DNA of 64,000 nt from DASQPA01 sp963757335 (GTDB lineage: Bacteria > Acidobacteriota > Thermoanaerobaculia > Multivoradales > UBA5704), in NCBI GenBank assembly GCA_963757335.1, contig CAVWRJ010000013.1:620001-684000 (forward strand), in the 5' to 3' direction. Below, one piece after another: positions 62,168 to 64,000 of the stretch. How positions within the stretch are numbered: position 1 is the stretch's first letter; each line of letters starts with the position of its first letter. The notes beneath the pieces were generated by a model, which had not been told where the DNA came from, ran no database searches, and saw nothing but the letters and a program-made list of their open reading frames with translations. A program made the position numbers and the translations under genes.

Positions 62168-64000
62168 TCAGCCAGGGGACGACCGGAGGGCGGCGAGCGC
62201 CGCCGCCACCGCGGCCGGCCGTTTCGCCATCGCGGCGCCATGGGTCAGGAGGCGCTGGGCCTCGGCCCGTGCCCCCTGGCGCAGCAGGACCGCCCCCAGG
62301 CCCAGGTAGGCCTCGGTCTGGCTGGGATCGAGCTCCAGCGCCCGCCGGTAGGAGGCGGTCGCGCGGTCGAGCCGGTCGAGCCTCGCCGTGGCGTTCCCCA
62401 GTTGGACCCAGCCGGCCACCAGGTTGGAGCGGGCGGCGAGCACCTGCTCGAAGAGGGGGACGGCCTCGGCGGTCCGGCCCTGGCCGGCGTAGAGGAGACC
62501 GAGGTTGAAGCGGAGCTCGGTGCGATCGACGGTCTCCCCCGGTAAGGCGAGCGCCTTCAACCACCTCTCCGCCGCCTCCCGCGGCCGGCCGAGGGCGGCG
62601 AGGACGACCCCCAGCCGCGCCAGGGCCTGGGGGTGGTCGGGGGAACGCGCGAGGACGACCCCGAGCGTCCGCTCGGCCGCCGCGAAGCGCTGCTCCTTGA
62701 TCTCCGCCGTCGCCAGCTCCAGCCAGGGCTCGGGATCGCTGGCCCTGGCGCTGGCGGGGGGGTCGAGGAGGCGCTCCAGCCGGTCGACGCCGTCGGGAAA
62801 GGCGCCGGTGCGGATCGCCGCGAGGTCGCGATAGATCTCCCCCGCTTCCCCTAGAGTCAGCGCGCTCCGGGTCGTAGAGGCGGACTCCGGGGAGGACCGG
62901 ATCGGCCTCCGCCCGCGGCGCCGTGAGCTCAGGAGCCCCGGGCCGGCGCCGGATCCGCTGGATGCGATGATCGGTCATCACCACGTGCACGACGTCCCGC
63001 GGCCGGCGCTGCGGCATGTGGCAGGAGGCGCAGTCGGACGAGTCGGCCGCAGCCGCAGCAGGGGCCCCCGGCCGCTTGCAAGAAGTGGCCGTGCCGCCCG
63101 GGCCACCCGCGCCGGCCCCATGGCAGACCAGACAGGCGGTGCGGACCCGGGTCACCAGCTCCGCTCTCGCCAGGCGCCGGTGCGGATCGTGGCAGGTCCA
63201 GCAGTGGAGCTTCCCGGCGCTCGCCACGAAGCAGCGGCTCTGCCGCAGCCGGTAGGCGTGATGGTTGATCTCGAACCGCTCCTCCCCGCCGCCAGCCCCG
63301 CCCCCGTCGTCGGTCAGATCGGTGTGCACCAGGTATCCGGAGAGCGGCTCGCCCGGGCGGTACGAGTACTCCCCGCGGCCGAAGCGGCGCACCCTGGGGA
63401 GGGCGACCGCGGGTTGCAGATGGCACTGGTTGCAGACGTCGTCGCCGAGCGTACCGCCGAGCCGGGCCGGGTTGACGATGGCAGCGCGGATCGTCTCCCG
63501 CGCCTCGGTCCCCCCCGCGGCGCGGCGCACGTGCTCGCCGCCCGGCCCGTGGCAGCGCTGGCAGCCGAGGCCCTCGGGGAGCCGCTCCGGGTAGACCTGG
63601 GGCGCTCCATAGGCGTCGCTCCCGGCCGCGACCTCGGGGTAGCCGTCGTGGCAGAACATGCACTCCCGGCGCACCCGCCGGAGCACTCCCTCGTGGTCCG
63701 GCCGGTCGTACCCCGGGGCCATCCCCCAGCGCCCCTCCTGGGTATACCAGGCGATGGGGAGCTGGTAGAGTTCGCCCTCCGGCGTCCGATAGAGATAGGT
63801 GCGGGCGTGGTTGCCGGACCCTAAGACCCAGTCGACCTCCTGCTCGAAGACGTTGATCGGCTTGCCGTCGGCGGCGGTCTGCCAGCGTTTGAAGAAGAGC
63901 CGGTCGCCCCGGCGCTCCATGGAAAAGCTCTGGTGGGACGCCGGGTGGTCGAAGCGGGCGAGGCCCGGCGGCCGGCCGAAGTCCTCGCTCGACGTCGCGG
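62168..64000 (-). CDS. Multiheme c-type cytochrome/TPR fusion, 5' end outside window (one frameshift)
   Basis: Enters from the right edge reading SSEDFGRPPGLARFDHPASH. GKPINVFEQEVDWVLGSGNH and RTYLYRTPEGELYQLPIAWY are typical of a secreted multiheme family often labelled cytochrome c552-like. Six heme sites are visible: CMFCH, CQRCH, CNQCH, CWTCH, CLVCH and CASCH. Near 62850 the frame shifts (DPERA then LTLGEAGEIYRDLA), after which TPR units follow (LRFNLGLLYAGQGRTAEAVP, AGWVQLGNATARLDRLDRAT, EAYLGLGAVLLRQGARAEAQ). Heme domain plus TPR is the normal plan, so the break is probably an indel. Periplasmic electron transfer; substrate not known. Confidence 0.82.

Overview
The window is a GC-rich bacterial chromosome segment. 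Several features fit an Acidobacteriota-type heterotroph: an Oar-like TonB-dependent receptor, S9 prolyl-oligopeptidase-type enzymes, a sulfatase/TPR protein, a BNR/sortilin-like propeller, secreted trypsin-like proteases with an extra C-terminal domain, and a CxxCH multiheme/TPR protein. This placement is inferred from gene content; there is no rRNA or tRNA to confirm it.

Layout. 1-5.7 kb: end of a secreted protease, a 16-repeat secreted propeller, a DUF421 membrane protein, and an oxalate/formate-type MFS carrier with a tiny membrane partner. 5.7-9.7 kb: RhlE helicase, then a four-gene unit ending in an ECF sigma factor and its anti-sigma factor. 9.7-20.1 kb: two tandem secreted proteases (one has lost its catalytic histidine), two divergent S9 peptidases and a TonB receptor, which together look like a peptide-scavenging neighbourhood. 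20.2-23.4 kb: sulfatase/TPR protein and a PIN toxin-antitoxin pair. 23.5-29.8 kb: a mosaic duplication in which two near-identical secreted proteins sit inside broken copies of two other genes.

29.85-36.0 kb is the most unusual region. It holds three tandem copies of a CRISPR adaptation module (cas1 remnant, cas2, leader, array) with no effector genes. The arrays share the same terminal spacer, degenerate last repeat and trailer, but differ in their leader-proximal spacers. The middle copy is split by an IS5-family element that itself carries an IS21-family element, and both insertions have clear target duplications. 36.2-42.5 kb is a TetR-regulated RND efflux operon. 42.7-43.4 kb encodes a deiodinase-like protein with an in-frame UGA at the catalytic position followed by a bacterial SECIS-like hairpin, so it is a probable selenoprotein. 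43.4-45.1 kb is a membrane glycosyltransferase.

45.1-48.7 kb holds a 42-bp tandem repeat and then a lower-GC block of three same-strand genes, each followed by an attC-like imperfect palindrome. It reads as an integron cassette cluster without an integrase, and includes HEPN-like, QxK-nuclease-like and truncated HNH genes. 48.7-57.9 kb returns to host-like DNA: DUF433 genes, pyrF, paired paralogous secreted proteins, a 21-bp/heptapeptide repeat ORF, a DUF433/DUF5615 toxin-antitoxin pair, a MEDS hybrid histidine kinase, an XRE regulator and a TPR protein. 57.9-64 kb: BNR propeller, lipoprotein-sorting-like protein, and a multiheme cytochrome running off the right edge.

Caution: at least a dozen well-conserved genes carry single-base frameshifts, often near G/C runs and concentrated at 36-44 kb. 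Many are probably uncorrected assembly indels, not real lesions. Such genes are listed as one locus with the break noted.
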